From: Acidimicrobiia bacterium
GTDB lineage: Bacteria; Actinomycetota; Acidimicrobiia; IMCC26256; JAENVU01
Length of the DNA stretch: 20,814 nt
Reading direction: 5' to 3'
Assembly (NCBI GenBank): GCA_017882945.1
Contig: JADGON010000111.1
Span: 1 to 20,814, forward strand
Position 1 is the first letter of the stretch. The number at the start of each line of letters is the position of its first letter. Shown here one piece after another: positions 8,271-15,395 of this stretch. The translations under genes were made by a program, and so were the position numbers. The notes under the pieces are model-generated. The model made no database searches. It was not told the DNA's origin and saw nothing but the letters and a program-made list of their open reading frames with translations.

Positions 8271-9538
8271 CGGTCCACCTCACCCATGATCGGGTCCACG
8301 CTCGAGATGACGGCGACCGCGTCGGCGACGAGGCGGTCCTCCATCATCGGGGGCATGGTGCCGAGGTTGTAGAACGACGGCCCCCGGATGTGGAGGCGCG
8401 CCGGCTTGCCGGTGCCGTCGGAGACGAGGTAGCAGCCGATCTCCCCCCGAGGGGACTCCACCGCGGTGTAGGTCTCGCCCGCGGGCACGCGGAATCCTTC
8501 GGTGAAGAGCTTGAAGTGGTGGATGAGCGCTTCCATCGACTCGTTGATGCGGGCACGCGGCGGCGGAGTGACCTTCTTGTCCTGGACCCGGTAGTCGCCG
8601 CGCGGCATCCGCTCCACGCACTGACGCACGATCTTGACCGACTCCGCGATCTCGTAGAGACGGATCCGGTAGCGGTCGAAGCAGTCACCGTTCTCGGTGT
8701 AGATGACGTCGAAGTCCACGTCTTCGTACGCGAGGTACGGCTGCGCGGTCCGCAGGTCCCAGGCGAAGCCGGTCGACCGGAGGATCGGTCCGGTCGCACC
8801 GAGCGACAGGGCCTGCTCGGTCGTGATCACGCCGACCCCGACCATGCGTTCGAGCCAGATCGGGTTCGCGGTGAGCAGCTGGTCGTACTCGAAGATCCCC
8901 TCTTCGACGAGGTCGCACACGCGCAGCGTCTCGTCCTGCCAGCCATCGGGGAGGTCGGCCGCGATACCACCGGGCCGGATGAAGTTGTGGTTCATCCGCA
9001 GGCCCGTGATCATCTCGAGCAGTCGCAGCGTCTCTTCGCGCTCGCGCCAGCCGTAGAGCATCATCGAGACCGCGCCGATGTCCATGCCGTTGCTCGCCTG
9101 GAACAGCAGGTGCGACGACATCCGGTTCAGCTCGACGAGCATCATGCGCGCCCACACCGCACGCTCCGGCACCTCGACGTCGAGCAGCTGCTCCACGGCG
9201 AGTGACCACACCAGCTCGTTGCTGAGGGGCGACGCGTAGTCCATCCGGGTGACGTTCGTGGCGCCCTGCACGTAGGTGAGCTCTTCGCCCGTCTTCTCCA
9301 TGCCGGTGTGGAGGTAACCGACGACCGGCTTCGCGCGCACGACTGTCTCACCGTCGAGCTCCATCATGATGCGCAGCACTCCGTGGGTGGAGGGGTGCTG
9401 CGGCCCCATGTTGATGATCATCGTCTGGCTCTCGCCCTCGAGCTCGGGCCAGGGCCCACCCGTGATGACGAGCTCGTGCTGGGCGCGCAGCTCCTGGCCG
9501 CCCTCGTCGGTCTGGCGCTCGAGCGGATCGAGGCTCAT
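8267..9538 (-). CDS. nuoD: NADH-quinone oxidoreductase subunit D
   Basis: The 49-kDa-type subunit of complex I, which forms the quinone head-group site with NuoB. It is 423 aa from ATG 9538. The signature NMGPQHPSTHGVLR (43-56) is present, and H52 and Y101 (in RMDY) correspond to the quinone-site His38 and Tyr87 of Thermus Nqo4. NFIRPGGIAADLPDGW and the C-terminal DPIMGEVDR are also typical. The start is a choice: GTG 9547 would add three residues, but GGAG lies only one base from it and about 10 nt from ATG 9538, so the ATG is preferred. There is a 16-nt gap from the nuoC stop. Confidence 0.95.
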   Translation of the reverse strand: MSLDPLERQTDEGGQELRAQHELVITGGPWPELEGESQTMIINMGPQHPSTHGVLRIMMELDGETVVRAKPVVGYLHTGMEKTGEELTYVQGATNVTRMDYASPLSNELVWSLAVEQLLDVEVPERAVWARMMLVELNRMSSHLLFQASNGMDIGAVSMMLYGWREREETLRLLEMITGLRMNHNFIRPGGIAADLPDGWQDETLRVCDLVEEGIFEYDQLLTANPIWLERMVGVGVITTEQALSLGATGPILRSTGFAWDLRTAQPYLAYEDVDFDVIYTENGDCFDRYRIRLYEIAESVKIVRQCVERMPRGDYRVQDKKVTPPPRARINESMEALIHHFKLFTEGFRVPAGETYTAVESPRGEIGCYLVSDGTGKPARLHIRGPSFYNLGTMPPMMEDRLVADAVAVISSVDPIMGEVDR

Positions 9539-9554
9539 CGTTCCCACGCTCCGC

Positions 9555-10118
9555 TCATCGGGGGCCCGGGTCTTCCTTGAACGTCACCGGGACGCGCGCC
9601 GGGGAGTCGTCCTTGCGCAGGGGATGGCCCACCCAGTCGTCGGGCATCAGGATGCGCTCGAGGTCGGGGTGGCCGTCGAAGGTGACGCCGAAGAGGTCGT
9701 ACACCTCGCGCTCGGCGAAGTTCGCGCTCCCGTAGGTCGTCGCGAGGCTCGGGACCACGACATCGTCCGCGGGGACCTCGGTGATCAGGCGGATGCGCCG
9801 GTTCCGGGGGTGCGAGAGGTAGTTGGCCACGACCTCGTAGCGCTCGGGCGAGACCCCCGCGACCTCGAGGCGCTCGACGTCGAGCAGGTGGTCGACCGCG
9901 GTCACGTCGAGCAGCATCGTGAACTGCTGCTCGTCGCGCAGGAACACGCCCGCCTCGGCCCACTGCGCGCGGTCGAGGTAGACGACGGGCTGGCCGTGCG
10001 AGAGGTGGAAGACCGCGCCGTCGAAGCGCGCCACGAGCGCGGCTGCGACCTCGTCGCTCGGCGCGTCAGCGACCGGCTCGGGCTTGTGCTCATCTTCACG
10101 AGGTTCGTCGTCGGGCAT
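9555..10118 (-). CDS. nuoC: NADH-quinone oxidoreductase subunit C
   Basis: The 30-kDa-type subunit of complex I, 187 aa, separate from NuoD rather than fused as in E. coli. The hallmark EREVYDLFG (136-144) is followed by VTFDGHPDLERILMPDDW and GHPLRKD. The first 25 residues are acidic and probably disordered. The start is ATG 10118; 21 nt separate it from the nuoB stop, and 16 nt separate its stop from nuoD. It docks NuoD and NuoI in the peripheral arm and binds no cofactor. Confidence 0.95.
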   Translation of the reverse strand: MPDDEPREDEHKPEPVADAPSDEVAAALVARFDGAVFHLSHGQPVVYLDRAQWAEAGVFLRDEQQFTMLLDVTAVDHLLDVERLEVAGVSPERYEVVANYLSHPRNRRIRLITEVPADDVVVPSLATTYGSANFAEREVYDLFGVTFDGHPDLERILMPDDWVGHPLRKDDSPARVPVTFKEDPGPR

Positions 10119-10139
10119 CCGTCGGCTCGATCGGGCGGT

Positions 10140-10772
10140 CTACGCGGACTGGACGGAAGCGTCAGCTGCGTCCGTCGCGGGCTCGGGCTCGGCCACCCGG
10201 TCCGGGGGCGGGCCGATGGGCGTGGCGATCGGGGTGAAGGTGACACCGTCGCGCTGGACCACGTCGATCGCGGCGCCACCGGTGGGCGAAGCCTTCCGGC
10301 GCTTCATCAGCTCGCCGGTCTTGATCTGCTCGTGCAGCTGGAGGATGCCGTGCATCAGGGTCTCGGGACCGGGAGGGCAGCCGGGAACGTAGACATCCAC
10401 GGGGACGATCTGGTCGACGCCCTGGACGATCGCGTAGTTGTTGAACATCCCGCCGCTGCTCGCGCACACGCCCATCGAGATGACCCACTTCGGCTCGACC
10501 ATCTGGTCGTAGACCTGGCGCAGGACCGGAGCCATCTTCTGGCTCACCCGGCCGGCCACGATCATGAGGTCCGCCTGGCGGGGGCTGGCCCGGAAGACCT
10601 CCATGCCGAACCGGGCCAGGTCGTAGTGCGCCGCGCCGGTGGCCATCATCTCGATGGCGCAGCACGCGAGGCCGAACGTCGCGGGGAACACGGAGTTGCG
10701 GCGCGCCCAGCGGACCAGGTCCTCGAGCCGGCCGGTCATGAAGTTGTGCGGGATCGACTCGAGACCGGCCAT
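10140..10772 (-). CDS. nuoB: NADH-quinone oxidoreductase subunit B (cluster N2)
   Basis: Subunit carrying cluster N2, the last iron-sulfur cluster before quinone. It is 210 aa. Ligands are the tandem C37-C38 (LACCAIEMM), C103 (GVCASSGGMF) and C132 (VPGCPPGPE). Residues 1-155 match the family. The last 50 or so residues form a hydrophilic, Pro/Ala-rich tail, longer than in E. coli but usual for actinobacterial NuoB. ATG 10772 directly abuts the nuoA stop (TAG followed by ATG, no spacer). Confidence 0.97.
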   Translation of the reverse strand: MAGLESIPHNFMTGRLEDLVRWARRNSVFPATFGLACCAIEMMATGAAHYDLARFGMEVFRASPRQADLMIVAGRVSQKMAPVLRQVYDQMVEPKWVISMGVCASSGGMFNNYAIVQGVDQIVPVDVYVPGCPPGPETLMHGILQLHEQIKTGELMKRRKASPTGGAAIDVVQRDGVTFTPIATPIGPPPDRVAEPEPATDAADASVQSA

Positions 10773-11237
10773 CTACGCGGCCTCGTCTTCGCTCTCGTCC
10801 GGCTCGGCGGCCGCGGGAATGCCCGACGGCACCGTCGTGGTCCGCAGGATCGGCCCGAGCACCCGGCCCGTGACCTGGCGCACCGGACCCCAGTCGAGCG
10901 CGCCCACGGACAGGAGGTAGGCAAACGGGACGATCAGGACGAGCAAGAAGATGCCCATCAACCCGAGGCCGTAGCCACCGAGCTCGCGGAACACCGTGGT
11001 GAAGGGATAGAGGAAGATGATCTCGACGTCGAGGACGATGAACGTCAACGCCACCAGGTAGAAGCGGACGGGGAAGCGCTCGGTCGGCTCCTGCTCCGAG
11101 ACGATGCCGCACTCGTAGGGCGCGGTCTTCGCCTTGGTGGGCCGCTTGCTCGTCAGCAGCTTCGAGGCCAGGAACGAGGCCGCCACGAAGATCACGACCA
11201 GCACGATCATCGTGAGGATCGGCAGGTACTGCGCCAC
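10773..11237 (-). CDS. nuoA: NADH-quinone oxidoreductase subunit A
   Basis: First gene of the complex I operon, a three-helix membrane subunit of 154 aa. The family signature is YECGIVSE (41-48), then ERFPVRFYLVALTFIVLDVE and IIFLYPF. A tail of about 25 acidic residues ends the protein. The start is GTG 11237 with a strong ribosome-binding region (GGAGAAGGGGAG, 11255-11244) whose near end lies 6 nt from the start. An operon-opening gene with the strongest Shine-Dalgarno in the nuo cluster fits independent initiation here. Confidence 0.96.
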   Translation of the reverse strand: MAQYLPILTMIVLVVIFVAASFLASKLLTSKRPTKAKTAPYECGIVSEQEPTERFPVRFYLVALTFIVLDVEIIFLYPFTTVFRELGGYGLGLMGIFLLVLIVPFAYLLSVGALDWGPVRQVTGRVLGPILRTTTVPSGIPAAAEPDESEDEAA

Positions 11238-11317
11238 CGCTCGCTCCCCTTCTCCTGCCCGTCCGGCCCGGTCGCGCCGAGGCTACCTCGCCGGAGACCC
11301 CCTACCCCAAGTTCTCG
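11238..11317 (-). promoter_or_regulatory. Spacer upstream of nuoA; possible weak promoter or leader
   Basis: This 80-nt gap lies between the flavoprotein stop and the nuoA start on the same strand. It holds the nuoA ribosome site. A weak TTGGGG/TAGCCT pair on the minus strand has a 19-nt spacer, longer than ideal. A small inverted repeat, CGAGG-CTA-CCTCG (11278-11290), could be an operator half or just chance. No convincing terminator is seen, so read-through from the flavoprotein gene into nuoA is possible. Confidence 0.2.
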
Positions 11318-12571
11318 TCACGAGGGGTCGGGGATGACCGCGACCAGCTTCTCGACCACTCGGTAGGCGGCCTCGGCGGGACCGATCTCGTCGGGCCGCA
11401 GCAAGTTGGCCATGATGCGCAGCACCCACTCCATGAGCGTGTGGGAGTGCATCCCGACCCGGGTCAGCTCGCGCATGATCGCCGGGTTCCCGATGACCTT
11501 CACGAACGTGCGCGCGACCTTGAAGTACTGCCCGTAGACCTCGTCGAGCCGGTCCGGGTACCGCGCCAGGGCGAGGCCGTCGCCACTCTCGAGCATCTCG
11601 TGCACCGAGTCCGCCACCATCCGCCCGGTCTCGTAGGCGTAGGAGATCCCCTCGCCGTTGAAGGGGTTGATCGAGCCCGCGGCATCGCCGGCCACGATCC
11701 AGGTCGGGCCTGCCTTCGGGGTGACCGAGCTCCCGGTGGGGAGCTTTCCGCCGGTCGGGGGGCCGGTCGAGGTCTCGGGCGAGATCCCCCAGCGGGCGGG
11801 TGCGGTCGCGATGAAGGCGTCCATCAATTTGGTGGTGTTGACGGTCTTGAACCCGGTGAACGTGTCGAGGAGGCCCACCCCGACGTTGACCGTGCCGTCA
11901 CCTAACGGAAAGATCCACCCGTACCCCGGCATGGAGTCGCCGTTGCGGTCCCGGAGGTCGAGGTGGCTCTCGATCCAGGGCTCGTCATGGTACGGACTGG
12001 TGAAATAGCCGCGAATCGCCATCCCCATCGGGTACGAGCGGTCGCGGGCCGTGCCGAGGGCGCGGCCGAAGCGGGAGTTCGCGCCGTCGGCCACCACCAC
12101 GCAGCGGGCCCGGACGGTCTCGGTGGCCCCGCTCTCATGGCGCCGGATCGTGGCGCCCGTGACCAGGCCGCCCTCGACGAGAGGAAGGAGCGCCTCGCTG
12201 GCCGGCCAGAGCGTCGCGCCGGCCTTCACCGCGCGGTCGGCGACCATCTCGTCGAGGTCACGGCGCCGGACCACGTACCCGTAGTCCGGGAAGTCCCGAT
12301 GCTGGGGCCAGCGGAGCTCGAGCGTGACCCCGTGGGCGATGGAGCGCAGACCCTCGTAGCGCTGGAACTCGTCGAGCCGGGCCGCGAGGCCCATGTCGTG
12401 GAGCTGGCGCACCGCGCGGGGGGTCAGACCGTCACCGCAGGTCTTCTCGCGGGGGAACCGCTTCTTGTCCACGACGAGCACGCGATGGCCCCGTTGCGCA
12501 AGCCAGTACGCCGCAGATGCGCCGGCCGGTCCCGCCCCTACGACGAGCGCGTCGTAGCGCGCGCTTTCCAT
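11318..12571 (-). CDS. Geranylgeranyl reductase family FAD-dependent oxidoreductase (probable MenJ-like menaquinone reductase)
   Basis: Flavoprotein of 417 aa. The N-terminal Rossmann motif VGAGPAGASAAYWLAQRG (11-28) binds FAD. REKTCGDGLTPRAV (41-54) is the geranylgeranyl-reductase family hallmark, and GDAAGSINPFNGEGISYAYE near two-thirds of the length is the second FAD motif. Family members saturate isoprenoid chains; MenJ of mycobacteria reduces one double bond of the menaquinone tail. The position between a quinone-reducing and a quinol-oxidising complex favours a menaquinone substrate, but a lipid or carotenoid substrate cannot be excluded. The start ATG 12571 begins the homology (MESARYDALV). 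No clear Shine-Dalgarno precedes it, and an inverted repeat ends 4 nt upstream. Confidence 0.88.
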   Translation of the reverse strand: MESARYDALVVGAGPAGASAAYWLAQRGHRVLVVDKKRFPREKTCGDGLTPRAVRQLHDMGLAARLDEFQRYEGLRSIAHGVTLELRWPQHRDFPDYGYVVRRRDLDEMVADRAVKAGATLWPASEALLPLVEGGLVTGATIRRHESGATETVRARCVVVADGANSRFGRALGTARDRSYPMGMAIRGYFTSPYHDEPWIESHLDLRDRNGDSMPGYGWIFPLGDGTVNVGVGLLDTFTGFKTVNTTKLMDAFIATAPARWGISPETSTGPPTGGKLPTGSSVTPKAGPTWIVAGDAAGSINPFNGEGISYAYETGRMVADSVHEMLESGDGLALARYPDRLDEVYGQYFKVARTFVKVIGNPAIMRELTRVGMHSHTLMEWVLRIMANLLRPDEIGPAEAAYRVVEKLVAVIPDPS

Positions 12572-12575
12572 GTCA

Positions 12576-12622
12576 GCATCGTCGCGCAGAACCCCCGATC
12601 GGGCTGCACCGGTCGACGATGC
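12576..12622 (-). repeat. Nested inverted repeat before the flavoprotein start
   Basis: Perfect 9-bp arms GCATCGTCG (12576-12584) and CGACGATGC (12614-12622) enclose 29 nt. That interval contains inner GCAG/CTGC arms (12586-12589 and 12604-12607) and a perfect 10-bp palindrome, CCCGATCGGG (12594-12603). The outer repeat and the palindrome share nearly the same centre. In the minus-strand transcript the structure would end 4 nt before the ATG. It could act as an mRNA hairpin that limits initiation or as a DNA operator in the divergent region. Confidence 0.4.
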
Positions 12623-12631
12623 ACCCCTGTC

Positions 12632-12660
12632 TTCCGATGTGTCCCTGCGCCATCTAGCGT
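12632..12660 (+). promoter_or_regulatory. Possible promoter of the bc-type operon
   Basis: TTCCGA (12632-12637) and TAGCGT (12655-12660) are 17 nt apart. The second element fits the actinobacterial -10 pattern TAnnnT, while the first is a poor -35. Transcription would start near 12667 and give a leader of about 75 nt. The leader holds a small hairpin, CCCC-ACAGA-GGGG (12673-12685). The 171-nt divergent region must hold promoters for at least one direction, but the exact boxes are a guess. Confidence 0.22.
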
Positions 12661-12742
12661 GGTAGAGAAACACCCCACAGAGGGGCTTCGAGGGCGCAGC
12701 CGTGGGATGCGTGCCCGAGGCCGATGGAGGACCGAGGGCCCG

Positions 12743-13237
12743 ATGCCCCAGTTGCTACCCGACTGGCACTTCTTCCGGCCAGCAGGCCGTCTGATCTGGT
12801 TCTCGGTGATCTTCATCATCCTGATGATCCCGGTGATCGTGATGCTGCTGCGCCCGAAGTCGGAACGACCGACGACGTGGGCCCAGGCGATGGCCGGCGC
12901 GGTCTACACGTTCGCGCTCATGCTGTTCGCCTACGCGATCATCCCGCACGAGTTCATCACGTTCTCCGACAAGTACCTGCAGTGGTCGAAGGACAAGTAC
13001 GTCATCAAGTCGACGACCCAGATCCCGTTCATGCACGCGTGGAACTGGCCGACCAGCATCGACATGCAGGCCATCCGCGACGTCGTCGTCGTCGGCATCT
13101 ACCTCGTGTTCTTCGTGGGGAACCTCGTGATCATCGTCAAGTGGCAGGGTCGCAAGACCAAGGCGGAGGACAGCGAAGAGAAACCGGTCGTCGTCGGCCG
13201 CTCGCGCTTCGGCCGCCCGCTGAAGGCGAAGGCGTAG
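12743..13237 (+). CDS. Uncharacterised three-TM membrane protein, first gene of bc-type operon
   Basis: A 164-aa protein I do not recognise. Three membrane helices are visible at about 16-36, 47-69 and 110-133. Between the second and third is a polar segment with many aromatic and charged residues (HEFITFSDKYLQWSKDKYV, 69-87). A basic tail of about 30 residues follows the last helix. No Cys or haem-binding motif is present. Its start ATG 12743 has GAGGG close upstream (4-nt spacer) and GGAGG further off; upstream in-frame sequence is noncoding or antisense to the flavoprotein. It ends 4 nt before the ferredoxin gene, so it is almost certainly co-transcribed. The likeliest role is an accessory subunit of the complex or a membrane dock for the ferredoxin, both inferred from position. 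Confidence 0.85.
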   Translation: MPQLLPDWHFFRPAGRLIWFSVIFIILMIPVIVMLLRPKSERPTTWAQAMAGAVYTFALMLFAYAIIPHEFITFSDKYLQWSKDKYVIKSTTQIPFMHAWNWPTSIDMQAIRDVVVVGIYLVFFVGNLVIIVKWQGRKTKAEDSEEKPVVVGRSRFGRPLKAKA

Positions 13238-13241
13238 GCGC

Positions 13242-13655
13242 ATGGCTCGCAACGATGCGAACCCGCCCATGCCCGACTTCGCGACCGACTACCTGCTCCA
13301 GGAAGTGGACCCGAGCTTCCTGACGCAGGCGGTCAAGCCGAAGCAGTTCCTCCACATCGACCAGGCCGAGTGCATCCTCTGCGAGGGCTGCGTCGACATC
13401 TGCCCCTGGAAGTGCATCCACATGGTGTCGGTCTCCGCGATCGACGAGGCCGTCGGCACCGAGCAGCCCGGCGAAGATCCCCACGACCATGTCGCGTTCA
13501 TCGTCGACGAGGACGTGTGCACGCGCTGCGCACTCTGCGTCGACCGGTGCCCGACCGGCGTGATCATCCTCGGCAAGCTCTCCCCGCAGGTCGCGGCCGG
13601 CGACCCGCACACCCGCACCAATCGGAACGGCTACGCGTACGGCGTTCGGTTCTAG
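13242..13655 (+). CDS. Ferredoxin, 2x[4Fe-4S]
   Basis: A soluble 137-aa ferredoxin. Cluster motifs are C44, C47, C50, C54 (CILCEGCVDICP) and C93, C96, C99, C103 (CTRCALCVDRCP), both C-x2-C-x2-C-x3-C-P. C58 is an additional Cys. About 40 residues precede the first motif, 38 separate the two, and the protein ends in HTRTNRNGYAYGVRF. No signal peptide or TM helix is present, so it is expected in the cytoplasm. It starts 4 nt after the previous stop, at ATG 13242, and lies 60 nt before cytochrome b. A ferredoxin inside a bc-complex operon suggests electron exchange with the complex or with a partner such as complex I; the partner is not shown by the sequence. Confidence 0.93.
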   Translation: MARNDANPPMPDFATDYLLQEVDPSFLTQAVKPKQFLHIDQAECILCEGCVDICPWKCIHMVSVSAIDEAVGTEQPGEDPHDHVAFIVDEDVCTRCALCVDRCPTGVIILGKLSPQVAAGDPHTRTNRNGYAYGVRF

Positions 13656-13715
13656 TCCCACCTCGGTCCGGCGCCATGCTGGACACCAACTCGCGACGGC
13701 AAGGAGAGGGCACTC

Positions 13716-14513
13716 GTGGCCAACGGCAACGGGAGCAACGGGAACGGCGGCATCGGCGTGAAGCTGCGCGAGCGCAGCAAGAAGCTCGGTGACTCGGTCG
13801 GCAACTCACAGGTCATGACGTCGATCTTCCGACCGGGATCCATCTTCCGGAAGGGCTACACCGACAGCCCCCGGAACCGTTCCTACGTGATCATGAACAA
13901 CGTGCTCTACCACCTTCACCCGGTGAAGGTGAAGCGGCACGCGGTGAAGGTGAGCTACACGCTGTGCCTGGGTGGGCTGAGCTTCTTCCTCTTCATCCTG
14001 CTCACGGTCACGGGCATCTTCCTGATGTTCTTCTACCGGCCGACCGAAGCGCTCGCGTGGAGCAACGTGCAGCAGCTCGAGACGGCCGTGTGGTTCGGAT
14101 CGCTCGTGCGGAACATGCATCGATGGGCCGCGCACCTCATGGTGCTCACGGTCTTCCTGCACATGAGCCGCGTCTTCTACCACGGCGCGTACAAGGCGCC
14201 GCGCGAGTTCAACTGGGTCATCGGCGTGATCCTGCTGACGCTCACGCTGCTGCTCTCGTTCACCGGCTACCTGTTGCCGTGGGACCAGCTGGCGCTCTGG
14301 GCCGTGACCGTCGGTACGAACATGATGGGCTACACCCCGGTGTTCGGTGGCCAGATCCGGTACGCGCTGCTCGGCTCGAAGGAGATCAGCGGCGACACGC
14401 TCCTGCGCTGGTACACGCTGCACGTGCTGTTGCTGCCCTTCGTCATCGTCATCTTCATGGCAGTCCACTTCTGGAGGGTCCGCAAAGACGGCGGCCTTTC
14501 CGGGCCGTTGTAG
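13716..14513 (+). CDS. qcrB: Cytochrome b N-terminal subunit (b6-like)
   Basis: Membrane subunit of a quinol:cytochrome c reductase that holds two b haems, 265 aa with four helices, the size of split cytochrome b6 plus an N-terminal extension of about 55 residues. Haem ligands by alignment to b6 are H135 and H149 (14 apart) and H236 and H251 (15 apart). SFTGYLLPWDQLALWAV (181-197) and RKDGGLSGPL at the C-terminus match b6. C84 (YTLCLGG) sits where b6 Cys35 binds the extra haem c_n. The start is GTG 13716 with AAGGAG and a 9-nt spacer. The N-terminus MANGNGSNGNGG reflects a short imperfect DNA repeat. The symbol follows common annotation; the architecture is closer to PetB than to mycobacterial QcrB. 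Confidence 0.94.
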   Translation: MANGNGSNGNGGIGVKLRERSKKLGDSVGNSQVMTSIFRPGSIFRKGYTDSPRNRSYVIMNNVLYHLHPVKVKRHAVKVSYTLCLGGLSFFLFILLTVTGIFLMFFYRPTEALAWSNVQQLETAVWFGSLVRNMHRWAAHLMVLTVFLHMSRVFYHGAYKAPREFNWVIGVILLTLTLLLSFTGYLLPWDQLALWAVTVGTNMMGYTPVFGGQIRYALLGSKEISGDTLLRWYTLHVLLLPFVIVIFMAVHFWRVRKDGGLSGPL

Positions 14514-14528
14514 GGGAGGGACGAGTCG

Positions 14529-15383
14529 ATGCCCGAGATTCCCGAACATCTCCTCAAGCGCAGCGCCGAACGGCGCAAGCAGCTGGGCCTGCCGACCGGC
14601 GAGGAAGGCGGCGAGGCAACGGAAGCCGCGGCCCCGGAAGCCGGAGCCGAAGCGGAGGCGGCCGCTCCCGCCGAGACTCCGGCGGCGGCTGCGAGCACGA
14701 GCGACGCCGGCGGCGACGCGGTCACCGAGGACAAGGGCGGGGTGCCTGCGCACCTGCTCGAGCGCTCCCGACGGCGCAAGGCCGCACTCACGGGTGACGC
14801 CGGCGCTCCTGCCGCGGCCGCGGCGGGAGGAACGGCGACCGCCACCGCGGTGAAGGCCGCACCCGCACCGACGATGACCGGACCGGGCGGCCACACGCAG
14901 CGCCTGCTCACCGTCGTGAAGTCGGGTTCGATCCAGCAGACCCGAGCCGAGGCCCAGGACAAGGTGCACACCTGGCCGCACCTGCTCGTCGTCGAGTTCG
15001 CCGCGATCCTCGCGATGACGGCGATCGTCCTCATCTTCTCGGCGATCGTGCGCGCGCCGCTCCTCGGGCTCGCCGACGTCAACCAGACCCCGAACCCGTC
15101 GAAGGCACCGTGGTACTTCCTCGGCCTGCAGGAGCTGCTGACGATGTTCCACCCGATGGTCGCGGGCGTGACCATCCCGGGCATGGGCCTGTTCCTGCTG
15201 ATCGTGGCGCCGTACGTCGACAAGAACCCGTCGAACAAGCCCGAGGACCGGAAGTTCGTGATCTCGATCTTCACGATCTTCCTGATGTTCTGGTCCGTCC
15301 TGGTCATCATTGGATCGTTCTTCCGGGGGCCGGGCTTCAACTTCGTGTTCCCCTGGAACGACGGCATCTTCTTCGAGCTCTAG
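14529..15383 (+). CDS. Cytochrome b C-terminal subunit (subunit IV-like) with long disordered N-terminus
   Basis: Companion half of cytochrome b, 284 aa. Residues 145-284 carry three helices (about 151-173, 207-229, 243-263), as in b6f subunit IV. The quinol-site motif usually written PEWY appears as APWY (193-196, SKAPWYFLGLQELL). The end, FFRGPGFNFVFPW, is also conserved among related proteins. Residues 1-120 are an Ala/Glu/Thr-rich, probably unfolded cytoplasmic extension, with a motif occurring twice: IPEHLLKRSAERRKQLG (4-20) and VPAHLLERSRRRKAAL (72-87). The start ATG 14529 follows GGGGAGG; the ribosome site directly follows the stop codon of the previous gene. Confidence 0.92.
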   Translation: MPEIPEHLLKRSAERRKQLGLPTGEEGGEATEAAAPEAGAEAEAAAPAETPAAAASTSDAGGDAVTEDKGGVPAHLLERSRRRKAALTGDAGAPAAAAAGGTATATAVKAAPAPTMTGPGGHTQRLLTVVKSGSIQQTRAEAQDKVHTWPHLLVVEFAAILAMTAIVLIFSAIVRAPLLGLADVNQTPNPSKAPWYFLGLQELLTMFHPMVAGVTIPGMGLFLLIVAPYVDKNPSNKPEDRKFVISIFTIFLMFWSVLVIIGSFFRGPGFNFVFPWNDGIFFEL

Positions 15384-15395
15384 GAGCAGACGAAC

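Noticed and set aside
11293..11316. Possible terminator after the flavoprotein gene (CTCGTCACGAG with flanking CCCC and GGGG)
   Set aside because: The stem has a one-base loop, an unpaired AAGTT bulge and no T-run, so it does not make a convincing terminator.
9366..11366. Plus-strand open frame of 666 codons across nuoD to nuoA
   Set aside because: Antisense to several certain nuo genes, with low-complexity charged composition and no recognisable fold.
11963..12742. In-frame upstream extension of the 164-aa membrane protein
   Set aside because: The extension runs antisense through the flavoprotein gene and the divergent control region. ATG 12743 starts directly before the first helix and has a nearby ribosome site.
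13719..13751. Imperfect AAC/GGN-rich repeat encoding the Asn/Gly-rich start of cytochrome b
   Set aside because: It is too short and irregular to call a functional or slippage repeat; it is treated as low-complexity coding sequence.
13675..13794. Short frame beginning at ATG 13675 between ferredoxin and cytochrome b
   Set aside because: It overlaps the start of cytochrome b in another frame and gives an Arg/Glu/Gln-rich product with no ribosome site.
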